A stretch of DNA of 64,000 nt from DASQFQ01 sp963805525 (GTDB lineage: Bacteria; Actinomycetota; Thermoleophilia; Solirubrobacterales; Solirubrobacteraceae), in assembly GCA_963805525.1 (NCBI GenBank), contig CAWDUT010000004.1, positions 744,001 to 808,000 on the forward strand, read 5' to 3'. The translations under genes were made by a program, and so were the position numbers. The notes below the pieces were generated by a model, which saw only the letters and a program-made list of their open reading frames with translations, was not told the origin of the DNA and did not search any database. Below, piece after piece: positions 31,981 through 40,830 of the stretch (its first letter is position 1; each line of letters starts with the position of its first letter).

Positions 31981-33278
31981 TCGTTGGAGGTGACGGCCTC
32001 GAGCAGGTGCGCGAAGCGCTCGCGTGCGGCCTCGCGGCGCGTCGGGACGTGCTCCGACGGCACGCCGTCCTCCGGCGCCTCGTAGCCGCGCAGGATCTGC
32101 CGCGCGACGCTCTGACGGTGTACCTCGTCGGGCCCGTCGTAGAGCCGGGCCGCGCGCGCGAAGCGGTACATCTGCTCGAGCGGGAGGTCGGTGGAGTAGC
32201 CGAGCGAGCCGTGGGCCTGCAGCGCGCGGTCGACGACGTCGTGCATGACCTTGGCGCCGTAGAACTTGATCAGCGCGATCTCCTGGCGGGCCGCCGAGGC
32301 GCCCTCGCGGTCCATCTTCCAGGCCGCCTGCAGCGTCATCAGCCGCGCCGCCTGCATCTCCGCCGCCGAGTCGGCGATCCAGTTCTGGACGGTCTGCTTC
32401 TCCGAAAGCAGCGAGCCGTGCGAATAGCGGACCAGCGAGCGCTCGCAGAGCATGTCGAACGCGCGGCGGGAGACGCCGAGCCAGCGCATGCAGTGGTGGA
32501 TGCGGCCCGGGCCGAGCCGCTGCTGGGCGATCAGGAAGCCGCCGCCGCGCGCCCCGAGCAGCGCGTCCTTCGGCACCCGCACGTCCTCGTAGAGGATCTC
32601 GGAGTGCCCGCCGATGCGGCCGAAGTGCTCGTAGGGGTGCTCCATCGTCGCGATGTCGCGCACGATCGTCACGCCCGGCGTGTCGGCGGGGACGAGCAGC
32701 ATCGAGGCGCGCTGGTACTTGTGCGCGTCGGGGTCGGTGACCGCCATCACGATCAGGAAGTCCGCGACCGAGGCGTTCGATGAGAACCACTTGTGGCCGT
32801 TGATGACCCACTCGTCGCCCTCGAGCACCGCGGTGGTCTGCAGCAGCGTCGGGTCCGAGCCCGCGTTCTCCGGCTCGGTCATCGAGAACGCCGAGCGCAG
32901 GTCGCCGTTGAGCAGCGGATACAGGTACTGGTCCTTCTGGTCCTCGGTACCCGCCATGGCGAGGACCTCGGAGTTGCCGGAGTCGGGCGCGGCGTTGCCG
33001 AACACCGACGGCGCGAACACGGACGAGCCGAGGATCTCGTGCATCAGGCCGAGCTTGACCTGGCCGAAGCCCTGGCCGCCGAGGTCGGGCGGCAGGTGGG
33101 CGGCCCACAGGCCGCGCTCCTTGACCTGCTCCTTGAGCGGCGCGATGGCGCGCTCGAAGCCCTCCTGACCGAGATCCTCGAAGACGGTCTCGATCGGCCA
33201 GATCTCCTCGCGCACGAACTCGCGCATCCAGTCGAGCTTCTCCTGGAACTCGGGCTCCGTCGAGAAGTCCCATGCCAT
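31977..33278 (-). CDS. acyl-CoA dehydrogenase, 433 aa
   Basis: Flavoenzyme of the acyl-CoA dehydrogenase family: FSMTEPENAGSDPT binds FAD and substrate, VINGHKWFSSNAS is the central beta domain, and QAHGSLGYSTDLPLEQMYRFARAARLYDGPDEVHR is the C-terminal FAD-interface signature. The RIHHCMRWLG segment is typical of a bacterial subgroup near ACAD10/11. A GGAGG ribosome-binding site precedes ATG 33278. The acyl substrate is unknown. The peptidase gene downstream is translationally coupled. Confidence 0.9.
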   Translation of the reverse strand: MAWDFSTEPEFQEKLDWMREFVREEIWPIETVFEDLGQEGFERAIAPLKEQVKERGLWAAHLPPDLGGQGFGQVKLGLMHEILGSSVFAPSVFGNAAPDSGNSEVLAMAGTEDQKDQYLYPLLNGDLRSAFSMTEPENAGSDPTLLQTTAVLEGDEWVINGHKWFSSNASVADFLIVMAVTDPDAHKYQRASMLLVPADTPGVTIVRDIATMEHPYEHFGRIGGHSEILYEDVRVPKDALLGARGGGFLIAQQRLGPGRIHHCMRWLGVSRRAFDMLCERSLVRYSHGSLLSEKQTVQNWIADSAAEMQAARLMTLQAAWKMDREGASAARQEIALIKFYGAKVMHDVVDRALQAHGSLGYSTDLPLEQMYRFARAARLYDGPDEVHRQSVARQILRGYEAPEDGVPSEHVPTRREAARERFAHLLEAVTSND

Positions 33279-33339
33279 GTCGGTACCGCCTCCTTCGGGT
33301 CGCTGTCCCCAAGGGTGGCAGGTGATAAGACGCCGGGGC

Positions 33340-34089
33340 GTGGTGGGCGCCCTCGAGATCGCGGCCGGCGTCGCAGTGCTCGCAGGCGCTGCGCTCCAAT
33401 CGGCCACCGGCTTCGGCTTCGCGCTGGTCAGCGCGCCGCTGCTGTTCGCCGCCACGACGCCGGCGCACGCGGTCGGGCTGCTGATGGTGCTCGGGCTGGT
33501 CGTGAACCTGATGACGCTGGGGACCGAGGGGCGGCGCCCGGAGCCGCTCGTGCGCGAGTCGCTGGTGATGCTGGCGTGGGCGATCCCGGGGACGGTGGTC
33601 GGGGTCATCGCGCTGCGGGCACTGGACTCCACCGCACTGCAGATCTGCGTCACGCTCGGCGTGTTCGCGACGCTGGCCGTGCGGTGGCTCGCCCAGCGGC
33701 GGCCCGACGCGGGCAACGGCGACCCGCCGGCGTGGGCGGCGCCCGCGGCCGGCCTCGCCTCCGGCGCGCTCACCACCTCGACCACCACGGCGGGCCCGCC
33801 GGTCGTGCTCTACATGCTCGCCCGCGGCGCGCCGCCGGTGCAGACGCGCGACACGCTGACCACGACGTTCATCGGCTTCACGGTCATCGGCGTGGTGGCG
33901 CTGCTGTTCAGCGGGCGCGACTGGGTTCCGCACGCCGACGCGCTGGCGGCGCTCATCCCCGCCACGGTGGTCGGGCACCTCGCGGGGCGGCCGGTGTTCG
34001 CGCGGATCGCCGGGCACCACTACGAGCCGGTGCTCACCGGCGTGCTGATCCTGACCGCGCTGGCCGGGCTCGCGACCGCGCTGCTCTAA
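33340..34089 (+). CDS. TauE/SafE (TSUP) family membrane transporter, 249 aa
   Basis: About eight membrane helices. The family signature near the N-terminus is LQSATGFGFALVSAPLLF, and its internal repeat is TTSTTTAGPPVVLYML. TSUP proteins typically export or import sulfite, sulfoacetate or other organosulfur anions. GTG 33340 (or 33343) is preferred; a further in-frame GTG at 33322 would add six polar residues. Divergent from the acyl-CoA dehydrogenase with a 61-bp gap. Confidence 0.82.
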   Translation: MVGALEIAAGVAVLAGAALQSATGFGFALVSAPLLFAATTPAHAVGLLMVLGLVVNLMTLGTEGRRPEPLVRESLVMLAWAIPGTVVGVIALRALDSTALQICVTLGVFATLAVRWLAQRRPDAGNGDPPAWAAPAAGLASGALTTSTTTAGPPVVLYMLARGAPPVQTRDTLTTTFIGFTVIGVVALLFSGRDWVPHADALAALIPATVVGHLAGRPVFARIAGHHYEPVLTGVLILTALAGLATALL

Positions 34090-34099
34090 ATTGCAACCG

Positions 34100-34723
34100 A
34101 TGGTCGTCGAGATCTGGTCCGACATCGCGTGCCCGTGGTGCTACGTCGGCAAGCGGCGCTTCGAGGCGGCGCTGGCCGGCTTCGACCACGAGGTCGAGGT
34201 GGTCTGGCGCTCGTTCGAGCTCGACCCCGGCGCTCCGGCGTCGCGCGAGGAGAGCGCCGCCGAGCACCTGTCCGCCAAGTACGGGATGCCGGTCGAGGAG
34301 GCGCGGGCGCGCCAAGCGCAGCTCGCGGCCATGGCGGCCGCCGACGGCCTCGAGCTCAACTTCGACCGCGTGCAGCCTGCCAACACGTTCGACGCGCACC
34401 GGCTCACCCACCTCGCGAAGGCCCACGGCCGGCAGGACGCCATGAAGGAGCGCCTCCAGCGCGCGTACCTCACCGAGGGCGAGCTGCTCTCGGATCACGA
34501 GACCCTGGTGCGGCTGGCCGGCGAGGTCGGCGTGCCGGGCGCGGCCGAGATGCTCGCGAGCGACCGCTACACCGCCGAGGTGCGCGACGACGAGCGCCTC
34601 GCGCAGGACATCGGCATCACCGCGGTGCCGACGTTCGTGGTCGACCGCCGCGTGGCGGTCGCCGGCGCGCAGCAGCCCGAGGTGCTGCGCGAGCTGCTCC
34701 AGCGCGGCGTACCGGTCAGCTGA
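34100..34723 (+). CDS. DsbA-family (FrnE-like) thiol oxidoreductase, 207 aa
   Basis: The redox motif C-P-W-C (Cys11, Cys14) stands at the N-terminus right after strand 1 (MVVEIWSDIA). An all-helical insert is followed by the cis-Pro loop GITAVPTFVVDRR and a final helix. It lacks a signal peptide, so it is cytoplasmic like FrnE/2-hydroxychromene isomerase-type proteins. Roles include stress-related thiol exchange or polyketide tailoring. ATG 34100 is preferred over TTG 34091. It has an 8-nt convergent overlap with the next gene. Confidence 0.88.
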   Translation: MVVEIWSDIACPWCYVGKRRFEAALAGFDHEVEVVWRSFELDPGAPASREESAAEHLSAKYGMPVEEARARQAQLAAMAAADGLELNFDRVQPANTFDAHRLTHLAKAHGRQDAMKERLQRAYLTEGELLSDHETLVRLAGEVGVPGAAEMLASDRYTAEVRDDERLAQDIGITAVPTFVVDRRVAVAGAQQPEVLRELLQRGVPVS

Positions 34724-35321
34724 CCGCGATCTCGCCGCTGAGCGAGAACGGCGGCACGAGGTCGATGCGGTCGCCGCTCCAGAAGCGGCCAGGGTCGTAC
34801 CAGCTCGCCGGCCGGCGGCTCGGGAGCAGGCCCATCGCCTGGTAGGTGAGCGCGACGATCTCGGCGCAGTAGACGGTCTCCAGCGAGCTCTCGCGGCGGC
34901 GGTAGCGGCCGGTCAGCCACTGGCGGGCGAGGCCGGCGGAGCTGGGGAACGAGCGGCCGTCGAAGCGCTCGATCACCTTCATCAGCTTGTCCTCGTGCTC
35001 GCGGGTGAGCTCGCCCTCGAGCTGGCGCAGGTACGCGCGCTGGCCGTAGCGCTCGCCCCAGGTGCGGACGGCGTCGGCGAGCACGTGGAGCTGGACGCCG
35101 CGCTGGCGCTTGCCGCTCCACACGTCGGGCAGCGAGCGGCCGAGCTCGGCGTGCCACAGCAGCGGCGGGAGGTCGTCGAGCGCCACGACCATGCCGACGT
35201 GGTTGACCGGCGCGTTGGTCACGGTCTGGATCGCGCGGTCGGCCAGCGAGCGGCCGCGGAACAGCCACAGGTCACCGGACGCCGAGAGCGCGATCGCGTC
35301 GTCGAGGACCAGACCCGGCAC
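34716..35321 (-). CDS. permuted papain-like (YiiX/YaeF-type) protein, 201 aa
   Basis: Two separated conserved elements suggest a circularly permuted NlpC/P60-like fold: a His-containing strand (APVNHVGMVVALDDLPPLLWHAELG) and, far downstream, a Cys-containing helix (LETVYCAEIVALTYQAMGLL). In permuted papain-like enzymes these supply the catalytic His and Cys. The middle segment is Arg-rich and helical. GTG 35321 starts the chain, divergent from the glucosidase 21 bp away. An amidase or acyl-hydrolase role is possible but unproved. Confidence 0.65.
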   Translation of the reverse strand: MPGLVLDDAIALSASGDLWLFRGRSLADRAIQTVTNAPVNHVGMVVALDDLPPLLWHAELGRSLPDVWSGKRQRGVQLHVLADAVRTWGERYGQRAYLRQLEGELTREHEDKLMKVIERFDGRSFPSSAGLARQWLTGRYRRRESSLETVYCAEIVALTYQAMGLLPSRRPASWYDPGRFWSGDRIDLVPPFSLSGEIAVS

Positions 35322-35342
35322 GCTCCCTAACCTACGCGAGCC

Positions 35343-37097
35343 ATGCGACCGAACTACTGGAAGCTGCTCGGCGTCGCGGGCGTCGCGGGCGTGGCCGCCG
35401 GCGGCGTCGTCGTCGCGCGGCGCCGCCGCGCCCACGAGCAGATCGAGCCGGACGAGATCCGCGAGCGGCTGCACGCGCGGATGGCCGAGGTCGCGCGCAG
35501 CGACGAGCCGTGGTGGAAGACCGCGGTCGTCTACCAGGTCTACCCGCGCTCGTTCGCGGACGCCAACGGCGACGGGATCGGCGACCTCGCGGGCATCGAG
35601 TCGCGGCTCGACTACCTCGCCCAGCTCGGCGTCGACGTGATCTGGCTCTCGCCGGTCTATCCGTCCCCGCAGGACGACAACGGCTACGACATCTCCGACT
35701 ACCAGGACATCGCGCCGGTGTTCGGGACGCAGGCGGAGTTCGACCGGCTGCTGGGCGAGATCCACGCGCGCGGGATGAAGCTCGTGATGGACCTCGTGGT
35801 CAACCACACCTCGTCGGCACATCCATGGTTCGTGGAGTCGCGCTCGTCGCGCGAGAACCCGAAGCGCGACTGGTACTGGTGGCGCGACGAGCCGCCGAAC
35901 GACTGGCGCTCATTCTTCTCCGGGCCGGCGTGGGAGCTCGACGAGACGACCGCGCAGTACTACCTGCACCTGTTCGCCCGCTCGCAGCCCGACCTGAACT
36001 GGGAGAACGAGGCGGTGCGGGAGGCCATCTACGCGATGATGCGCTGGTGGCTGGACCGCGGGGTCGACGGCTTCCGGATGGACGTCATCAACATGATCTC
36101 GAAGGACCTGGAGAACGGGTACATCTGCGGCCCGCGGATCCACGAGTTCCTGCACGAGATGCACGAGGCGGTGTTCGCGGGGCGCGACAAGCCGACGCTG
36201 ACCGTGGGCGAGATGCCGGGCGTCACGGTCGAGCAGGCGCAGCGCTTCACCGACCCGGCGCGCGCCGAGGTCGACATGGTCTTCCAGTTCGAGCACGTGC
36301 AGGTCGACACGGGCGCGACGCGCTGGGACTACCGCGGGCTCAAGCTGACCGACCTCAAGCGCTCGCTCGCCCGCTGGCAGGAAGGGCTCGAGGAGCGCGG
36401 CTGGAACTCGCTGTACTGGAACAACCACGACCAGCCGCGGGTCGTCTCCCGCTTCGGCGACGACTCGCCCGAGCACCGCGTGCGCTCGGCGAAGATGCTC
36501 GGCACGATCCTGCACCTGCACCGCGGGACGCCGTACGTGTACCAGGGCGAGGAGCTCGGGATGACCAACACGCGCTTCGACGAGATCGGCGCGTTCCGGG
36601 ACATCGAGTCGCTGAACCACTACGCGGAGGCGACGGCCGCCGGCGACGACCCGGACGCGGTGCTGGTGTCGCTGCGCCGGATGAGCCGGGACAACGCGCG
36701 CACCCCGATGCAGTGGGACGCCGGGCCGCAGGCGGGCTTCACCACCGGCGAGCCGTGGATCCCGGTCAACGCGAACTACCGCACGATCAACGCCGCCGAG
36801 GCGGTCGCGGACGAGGACTCGGTCTTCCACCACTACCGCCGGCTGATCGCGCTGCGCCACAGCGAGCCGGTGGTCGCGCACGGGGACTTCACGATGCTGC
36901 TGCCGGACGACGAGCGCGTCTACGCGTTCACCCGCCGGCTCGGCGACGACGAGCTGCTCGTGCTCGGCAACTTCTCGGGCGAGGACGCGCCGGTTGCGCT
37001 CGACGACCTCGGCGGCGAGCTCGTGCTGGGGAACTACGAGGACGCGGGTGAGCCGGGCGTGCTGCGGCCCTGGGAAGCCCGCATCCTCCGCCGATGA
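35343..37097 (+). CDS. GH13 alpha-glucosidase with N-terminal membrane anchor, 584 aa
   Basis: A GH13 barrel of the oligo-1,6-glucosidase/alpha-glucosidase subfamily: YQVYPRSFADANGDGIGDL, DLVVNHTS, then nucleophile Asp247 (DGFRMDVIN), acid/base Glu290 (TVGEMPG) and Asp363 (NNHDQPR). A C-terminal beta domain ends the chain. Unlike the usual cytoplasmic enzymes, it begins with a hydrophobic helix (LLGVAGVAGVAAGGVVV) and ARRRR, a likely signal anchor or tether. It overlaps the following hydrolase by 4 nt (ATGA). Confidence 0.9.
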   Translation: MRPNYWKLLGVAGVAGVAAGGVVVARRRRAHEQIEPDEIRERLHARMAEVARSDEPWWKTAVVYQVYPRSFADANGDGIGDLAGIESRLDYLAQLGVDVIWLSPVYPSPQDDNGYDISDYQDIAPVFGTQAEFDRLLGEIHARGMKLVMDLVVNHTSSAHPWFVESRSSRENPKRDWYWWRDEPPNDWRSFFSGPAWELDETTAQYYLHLFARSQPDLNWENEAVREAIYAMMRWWLDRGVDGFRMDVINMISKDLENGYICGPRIHEFLHEMHEAVFAGRDKPTLTVGEMPGVTVEQAQRFTDPARAEVDMVFQFEHVQVDTGATRWDYRGLKLTDLKRSLARWQEGLEERGWNSLYWNNHDQPRVVSRFGDDSPEHRVRSAKMLGTILHLHRGTPYVYQGEELGMTNTRFDEIGAFRDIESLNHYAEATAAGDDPDAVLVSLRRMSRDNARTPMQWDAGPQAGFTTGEPWIPVNANYRTINAAEAVADEDSVFHHYRRLIALRHSEPVVAHGDFTMLLPDDERVYAFTRRLGDDELLVLGNFSGEDAPVALDDLGGELVLGNYEDAGEPGVLRPWEARILRR

Positions 37098-37690
37098 TCG
37101 ACACGCCGCACGGCCCCGCCCGGGCGCACCTCCACGCACCGCGGGACGGGGAGCCGCGGGCGGCGCTGATGCTCGGCCACGGGGCTGGCGGCGGGATCGC
37201 GGCGCGCGATCTCCAGGCGGTCACCGCCGCGGCGCGCGAGCGCGGGTTCGCGGTCGCGCTCGTCGAGCAGCCCTACGTGGTCGCCGGGCGCCGCTCCGCC
37301 GCGCCCGCGCACCAGCTCGACGCCGCCTGGCTCGCGGTCGTCGAGCACCTCCGCGCGGGCGAGCTGGCGGGGCTCCCGCTGGTCACCGGCGGCCGCTCGT
37401 CGGGCGCGCGGGTGGCGTGCCGCACCGCCGCGGCGGCGGGCGCGGCCGGCGTGCTCTGCCTCGCGTTCCCCGAGCACCCGCCGGGGAAGCCGGAGAAGAG
37501 CCGGCTCGACGAGCTCGACGGCGTCGAGGTCCCCGTGCTGGTCATCCAGGGCCAGGCCGACCCGTTCGGCCTGCCGCCCGCGGCCCCGGGGCGGGAGGTC
37601 GTCGTCGTGCCCGGCACCCACTCCTTCACCCGGCCGCTGACCGGCGTGGTGGAAGCCGCCCGCGGGTGGTTGATGAACTTCGTGGCGTAG
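37094..37690 (+). CDS. alpha/beta hydrolase of the KANL3/Tex30-like type, 198 aa
   Basis: A short alpha/beta-hydrolase fold: LMLGHGAGGGIAARDL (oxyanion region), GGRSSGARVACR (nucleophile elbow G-x-S-S-G-A-R), LVIQGQADPFG (acidic residue) and PGTHSF (His). This pattern matches the KANL3/Tex30-like group of dienelactone-hydrolase relatives. The substrate is unknown. Translationally coupled to the GH13 glucosidase. Confidence 0.82.
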   Translation: MIDTPHGPARAHLHAPRDGEPRAALMLGHGAGGGIAARDLQAVTAAARERGFAVALVEQPYVVAGRRSAAPAHQLDAAWLAVVEHLRAGELAGLPLVTGGRSSGARVACRTAAAAGAAGVLCLAFPEHPPGKPEKSRLDELDGVEVPVLVIQGQADPFGLPPAAPGREVVVVPGTHSFTRPLTGVVEAARGWLMNFVA

Positions 37691-37717
37691 CGGGACCTCC
37701 TCCTAGGGGAATCCCTG

Positions 37718-39049
37718 ATGTGCTCCGGGCCGGCCGGCGGCAGCATGGCCGGCATGTTCCCGACTCCCCACTTCCTCCGCCGCGCGCTCGTGGTCGCCGG
37801 GCTGTGCCTGGCCGTCGCGCCCACCGCGGCGAGCGCAGACTCGCTCGTCTTCATCAAGTCCGGCAACGTCTGGCTGTCGCACAGCGACGGCTCGGGCGCC
37901 TACCAGGTGACCAGCGGCGGCAACTACCGCTCCCCCACCCAGGCGGATGACGGCACGATCGCCGCCGGCCACGGCGACGACATCGTCCGGATGACGCAGA
38001 ACGGCACGGTTCTCAACACGATCGATCCGCCGCCGCTGACGAACTCGGTCGGCCACCCGGTCGACGGCCCGCCGATCGACGTCGCGATCTCGCCCGACGG
38101 CAGCCGCATCGCCTACACGTTCGTCGGCTACGAGTGCCCGGTCGGCGCGTCGTGCGGCGCGCGCTCGGCCACCGGCTACACGGCGGCGGACCACTACACG
38201 GCCGGTGGCGGCACGACCTACTTCCGCGACCCGTCGTGGGTCACCAACGCGCGCACGCTGCAGTTCGGCGGCTACGGCTCGCAGGTGAACATCCACGACG
38301 TCGGCGGCGCCGCGAAGCACTGGTTCAACGACAGCGACTACGCCGACCCGTCGACCGACCTCTCCGACGGCGAGGCGACCCGCCAGGGCGCCGACCTCGC
38401 GATCGTGCGCGGCTACGGCTCCGACACGCGGATCTTCTGGTTCCCGGTCGCCGACGCGCGCTCCGGCACCCCGGCCGTCCCCGACCCCTCGACGGGCTGC
38501 GCTACCGGCGCGGAGGAGGGGCTGGCGGGCCCGACCTGGTCGCCCGACGGCTCCGCGCTCGCGCTCGAGTCGAAGGACGGGATCTACGTCAAGCGCCAGG
38601 CGCGCGACTGCAGCGTCCAGCCCACGCTCGCGGCCCCCGGCGGCTCGGCGCCCGACTGGGGCCCGGCCGACGTCAACCCGGCGCCGCGCGGCGGCGGGTC
38701 GAAGCCGCCGGCCGGCGGCGGCAGCAGCAGCCCGTCGCGCGGGGGCGTGACCGTCGGCCCCCTCCCCACCACCGCCACGGTGCGCGTGGGGAAGGTGAAG
38801 CTGGCGAAGGCGCTGCGCTCGGGCCTCAAGGTCACGCTGCGCGGCGCGACCCCGGGCCGTCAGGCGATCGTCGCCAAGAAGGGCCGGAGGGTCGTCGCAC
38901 GCGGCACGGCCACGGTCGGCGCGAGCGGCGCCGCGAAGGTGACGCTGCGCTTCACGCGAGCCGGGAAGCGCGCGCTGCGCGGGGCCCGCGTGGTGAAGCT
39001 CACCGTGCTCGGCGGCGGCGCCAAGGCGGCGGTGACGCTCAAGCGCTGA
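37718..39049 (+). CDS. secreted beta-propeller protein with C-terminal beta-sandwich, 443 aa
   Basis: A signal peptide (RRALVVAGLCLAVAPTAASA) follows ATG 37718, which has a GGGGAA element 9 nt upstream; ATG 37745 and 37754 are alternatives. The first 300 residues show propeller turns (VAISPDGSRIAYTF, TWSPDGSALALE). A Gly/Pro/Ser-rich linker (about 325-350) leads to a basic C-terminal domain (VRVGKVKLAKALRSGLKVTLRG, AKVTLRFTRAGKRALRG) typical of small secreted beta-sandwiches in this group. No enzyme motif is seen. A strong terminator follows. Confidence 0.72.
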   Translation: MCSGPAGGSMAGMFPTPHFLRRALVVAGLCLAVAPTAASADSLVFIKSGNVWLSHSDGSGAYQVTSGGNYRSPTQADDGTIAAGHGDDIVRMTQNGTVLNTIDPPPLTNSVGHPVDGPPIDVAISPDGSRIAYTFVGYECPVGASCGARSATGYTAADHYTAGGGTTYFRDPSWVTNARTLQFGGYGSQVNIHDVGGAAKHWFNDSDYADPSTDLSDGEATRQGADLAIVRGYGSDTRIFWFPVADARSGTPAVPDPSTGCATGAEEGLAGPTWSPDGSALALESKDGIYVKRQARDCSVQPTLAAPGGSAPDWGPADVNPAPRGGGSKPPAGGGSSSPSRGGVTVGPLPTTATVRVGKVKLAKALRSGLKVTLRGATPGRQAIVAKKGRRVVARGTATVGASGAAKVTLRFTRAGKRALRGARVVKLTVLGGGAKAAVTLKR

Positions 39050-39058
39050 GGGGGAACG

Positions 39059-39091
39059 GGCGGGGCCGGCGCACGACGCGCCGGCCCCGCC
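39059..39091 (+). terminator. 14-bp stem hairpin terminator
   Basis: GGCGGGGCCGGCGC, loop ACGAC, GCGCCGGCCCCGCC: a perfect 14-bp stem. It begins 10 nt after the stop of the secreted propeller gene and ends 17 nt before the next start codon. The sequence after it (CTATCGTTCG) is not T-rich. It probably ends the propeller-gene transcript. Confidence 0.72.
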
Positions 39092-39107
39092 CTATCGTTC
39101 GTGGACG

Positions 39108-39461
39108 ATGCGGAAGATCGTCGTCCTCACCGTCGCCCTGCTCGCGCTCGGCGCCAGTCCCGCCTCGGCGGCCGTGCTGATCCACGCGCCGAAGAAGCAC
39201 CTCGTGTGCGGCGACGCGATCACCGTCGGCATCTGGGCGCAGCCCGGCACGACGGGCAGCCGCACGGTCCGCATCAAGGCGGTCGACCGCAAGAGCGGCA
39301 AGACGTGGTGGCGCAAGCAGGCGAGGGCGCGCACGAGCCACTGGCGCTACTGGTACCTCCCGTCCGGCAAGGACGGCCAGTGCAAGGCGACGACCATCGT
39401 CTACAAGGGCCCAGGCTTCACGGCCCGCTTCAAGATCACCTTCAAGAGCGAAGGCGTCTAG
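39108..39461 (+). CDS. secreted small basic protein, 117 aa
   Basis: A signal peptide (IVVLTVALLALGASPASA) is followed by a beta-rich domain: LVCGDAITVGIWAQPG, SRTVRIKAVDRKSGKTWWRKQ, WRYWYLPSGKDGQCKATTIVY. Two Cys residues may form a disulfide. The aromatic/Lys composition suggests carbohydrate or polymer binding, but this is a guess. It overlaps the convergent DUF427 gene by 4 nt. Confidence 0.65.
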   Translation: MRKIVVLTVALLALGASPASAAVLIHAPKKHLVCGDAITVGIWAQPGTTGSRTVRIKAVDRKSGKTWWRKQARARTSHWRYWYLPSGKDGQCKATTIVYKGPGFTARFKITFKSEGV

Positions 39462-39814
39462 CCGACCGTCAGCTCCACCTTCTCGTCGTAGAAGCAGACC
39501 AGGCCCGCGATGTCGCGCACGGCCGGGATCGGGTCGCGATACGTCCAGACGAGGTCGGGGTGGAGCTCGCCGCCGGCGCGTACGGAGTAGTAGCTCGCGT
39601 CGCCCTTGAACGGGCAGTGCGAGGTCTTCTCCGACGGCTCGAGGACGCCCTCGCGGACGTCCTCGACCGGCAGGTACCAGCGCGAGCGGTGGCCCGTCTC
39701 GCGCAGCTCGAGCGCGCGCGACGACTCCGCCACCAGCTCGCCGCCGACCGCGACGCGCACGGCGCCCTCGAACGGCACGAGCTCGATCGTGTGGCCCTTC
39801 GTCTCGGTGCTCAT
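39458..39814 (-). CDS. DUF427 family protein, 118 aa
   Basis: The DUF427 pattern is clear: VRVAVGGELVAESSRALELRE, WYLPVEDVREGVLEPSEKTSHCPFKGDASYYSV and ELHPDLVWTYRDPIPAVRDIAGLVCFYDEKVELTVG. These small beta proteins are widespread in actinobacteria and their reaction is unknown; the conserved Cys-Pro-Phe-Lys-Gly segment suggests a binding or catalytic site. ATG 39814 overlaps the aldo/keto reductase stop (ATGA), so the two are co-expressed. Confidence 0.87.
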   Translation of the reverse strand: MSTETKGHTIELVPFEGAVRVAVGGELVAESSRALELRETGHRSRWYLPVEDVREGVLEPSEKTSHCPFKGDASYYSVRAGGELHPDLVWTYRDPIPAVRDIAGLVCFYDEKVELTVG

Positions 39815-40806
39815 CGGCCCACCGACCTCATGCCCTCGGCGGCGTAGCGGGTGCCCGCCACGGAGTCCGCGAGCCCGGCGAGCTCGGCCAGGTCCTCGTC
39901 GCTCAGCTCGAGCTCGAGCGCGCCCAGGTTCTCCTCCAGGCGCTCGACGCGCTTGGTGCCCGGGATCGCGACGACGTCGTCGCCGCGCGAGAGCACCCAC
40001 GCCAGCGCGACCTGGCCCGGCGTGGCGTCGTGGCGCGAGGCGACCGCCTCGACCTGCTCGACGAGCTTGAGGTTCGCCTCCAGGTTCTCGCGCTCGAAGC
40101 GCGGGAAGCGCTGGCGCCGCGAGTCGTCCTCCTGAAGGTCCTCGACCGAGCGGATCTTGCCGGTCAGGAAGCCGCGCCCCAGCGGGGAGTAGGCGACGAA
40201 GCCGATGCCGAGCTCGCGAACGACCGGCAGGATCTCCTCCTCCACCGAGCGCTCCCACAGCGAGTACTCGGTCTGCAGCGCGCAGATCGGGTGCACCGCG
40301 ACCGCGCGGCGGATGGTGTCGGCGCCCGCCTCGGAGAGCCCGAGGTGGCGGACCTTGCCCTCCTGCACCAGCTCGGCCATCGCGCCGACGGTCTCCTCGA
40401 TCGGCGTCTCGGGGTCGACGCGGTGCTGGTAGTAGAGGTCGATGTGGTCGAGCCCGAGGCGCTGGAGCGATGCCTCGCAGGCCTTGCGCACGTACTCCGC
40501 GTCGCCGCGGATGCCGAGGAACTCGCCGCTCTCGCCGCGCACGTTGCCGAACTTGGTGGCGATCAGCGGCCGCTCGCCGGACCACTCGCGGACCGCGCGG
40601 CCGACGAGCTTCTCGTTCGTGAACGGGCCGTACATGTCGGCGGTGTCGAGGAGGTTCACGCCGAGCTCGAGCGCGCGGTGGATGGTGCGGACCGCCTCGC
40701 TCTCGTCGGGGGTCCCGTAGAACTCGGACATGCCCATGCAGCCGAGGCCGAGCGGTGAGGCTGCGAGGCCCTGGCTACCGAGCTTGCGATGTGTGTTTCC
40801 AACCAT
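39811..40806 (-). CDS. aldo/keto reductase, 331 aa
   Basis: NADPH-dependent reductase of the AKR superfamily. LDTADMYGPFTNEKLVG supplies the catalytic Asp and Tyr, ATKFGN the Lys, and DLYYQHRVDP the His. The C-terminal NADP motif region (VVAIPGTKRVERLEENLGA) is typical of the AKR11/13-like group (YajO, pyridoxal reductase-like). Divergent from the wax-ester synthase with only 24 bp between, including a CTATAG element. The substrate is likely an aldehyde or ketone. Confidence 0.9.
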   Translation of the reverse strand: MVGNTHRKLGSQGLAASPLGLGCMGMSEFYGTPDESEAVRTIHRALELGVNLLDTADMYGPFTNEKLVGRAVREWSGERPLIATKFGNVRGESGEFLGIRGDAEYVRKACEASLQRLGLDHIDLYYQHRVDPETPIEETVGAMAELVQEGKVRHLGLSEAGADTIRRAVAVHPICALQTEYSLWERSVEEEILPVVRELGIGFVAYSPLGRGFLTGKIRSVEDLQEDDSRRQRFPRFERENLEANLKLVEQVEAVASRHDATPGQVALAWVLSRGDDVVAIPGTKRVERLEENLGALELELSDEDLAELAGLADSVAGTRYAAEGMRSVGR

Positions 40807-40830
40807 CCATCGCACTATAGGATCGCCCTC

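Noticed and set aside
31129..34125. A single 998-codon frame spanning the M28 peptidase, the dehydrogenase and part of the TauE gene
   Set aside because: Only the last 284 codons (the peptidase) look like protein. The rest is out of frame with the clear acyl-CoA dehydrogenase and transporter genes.
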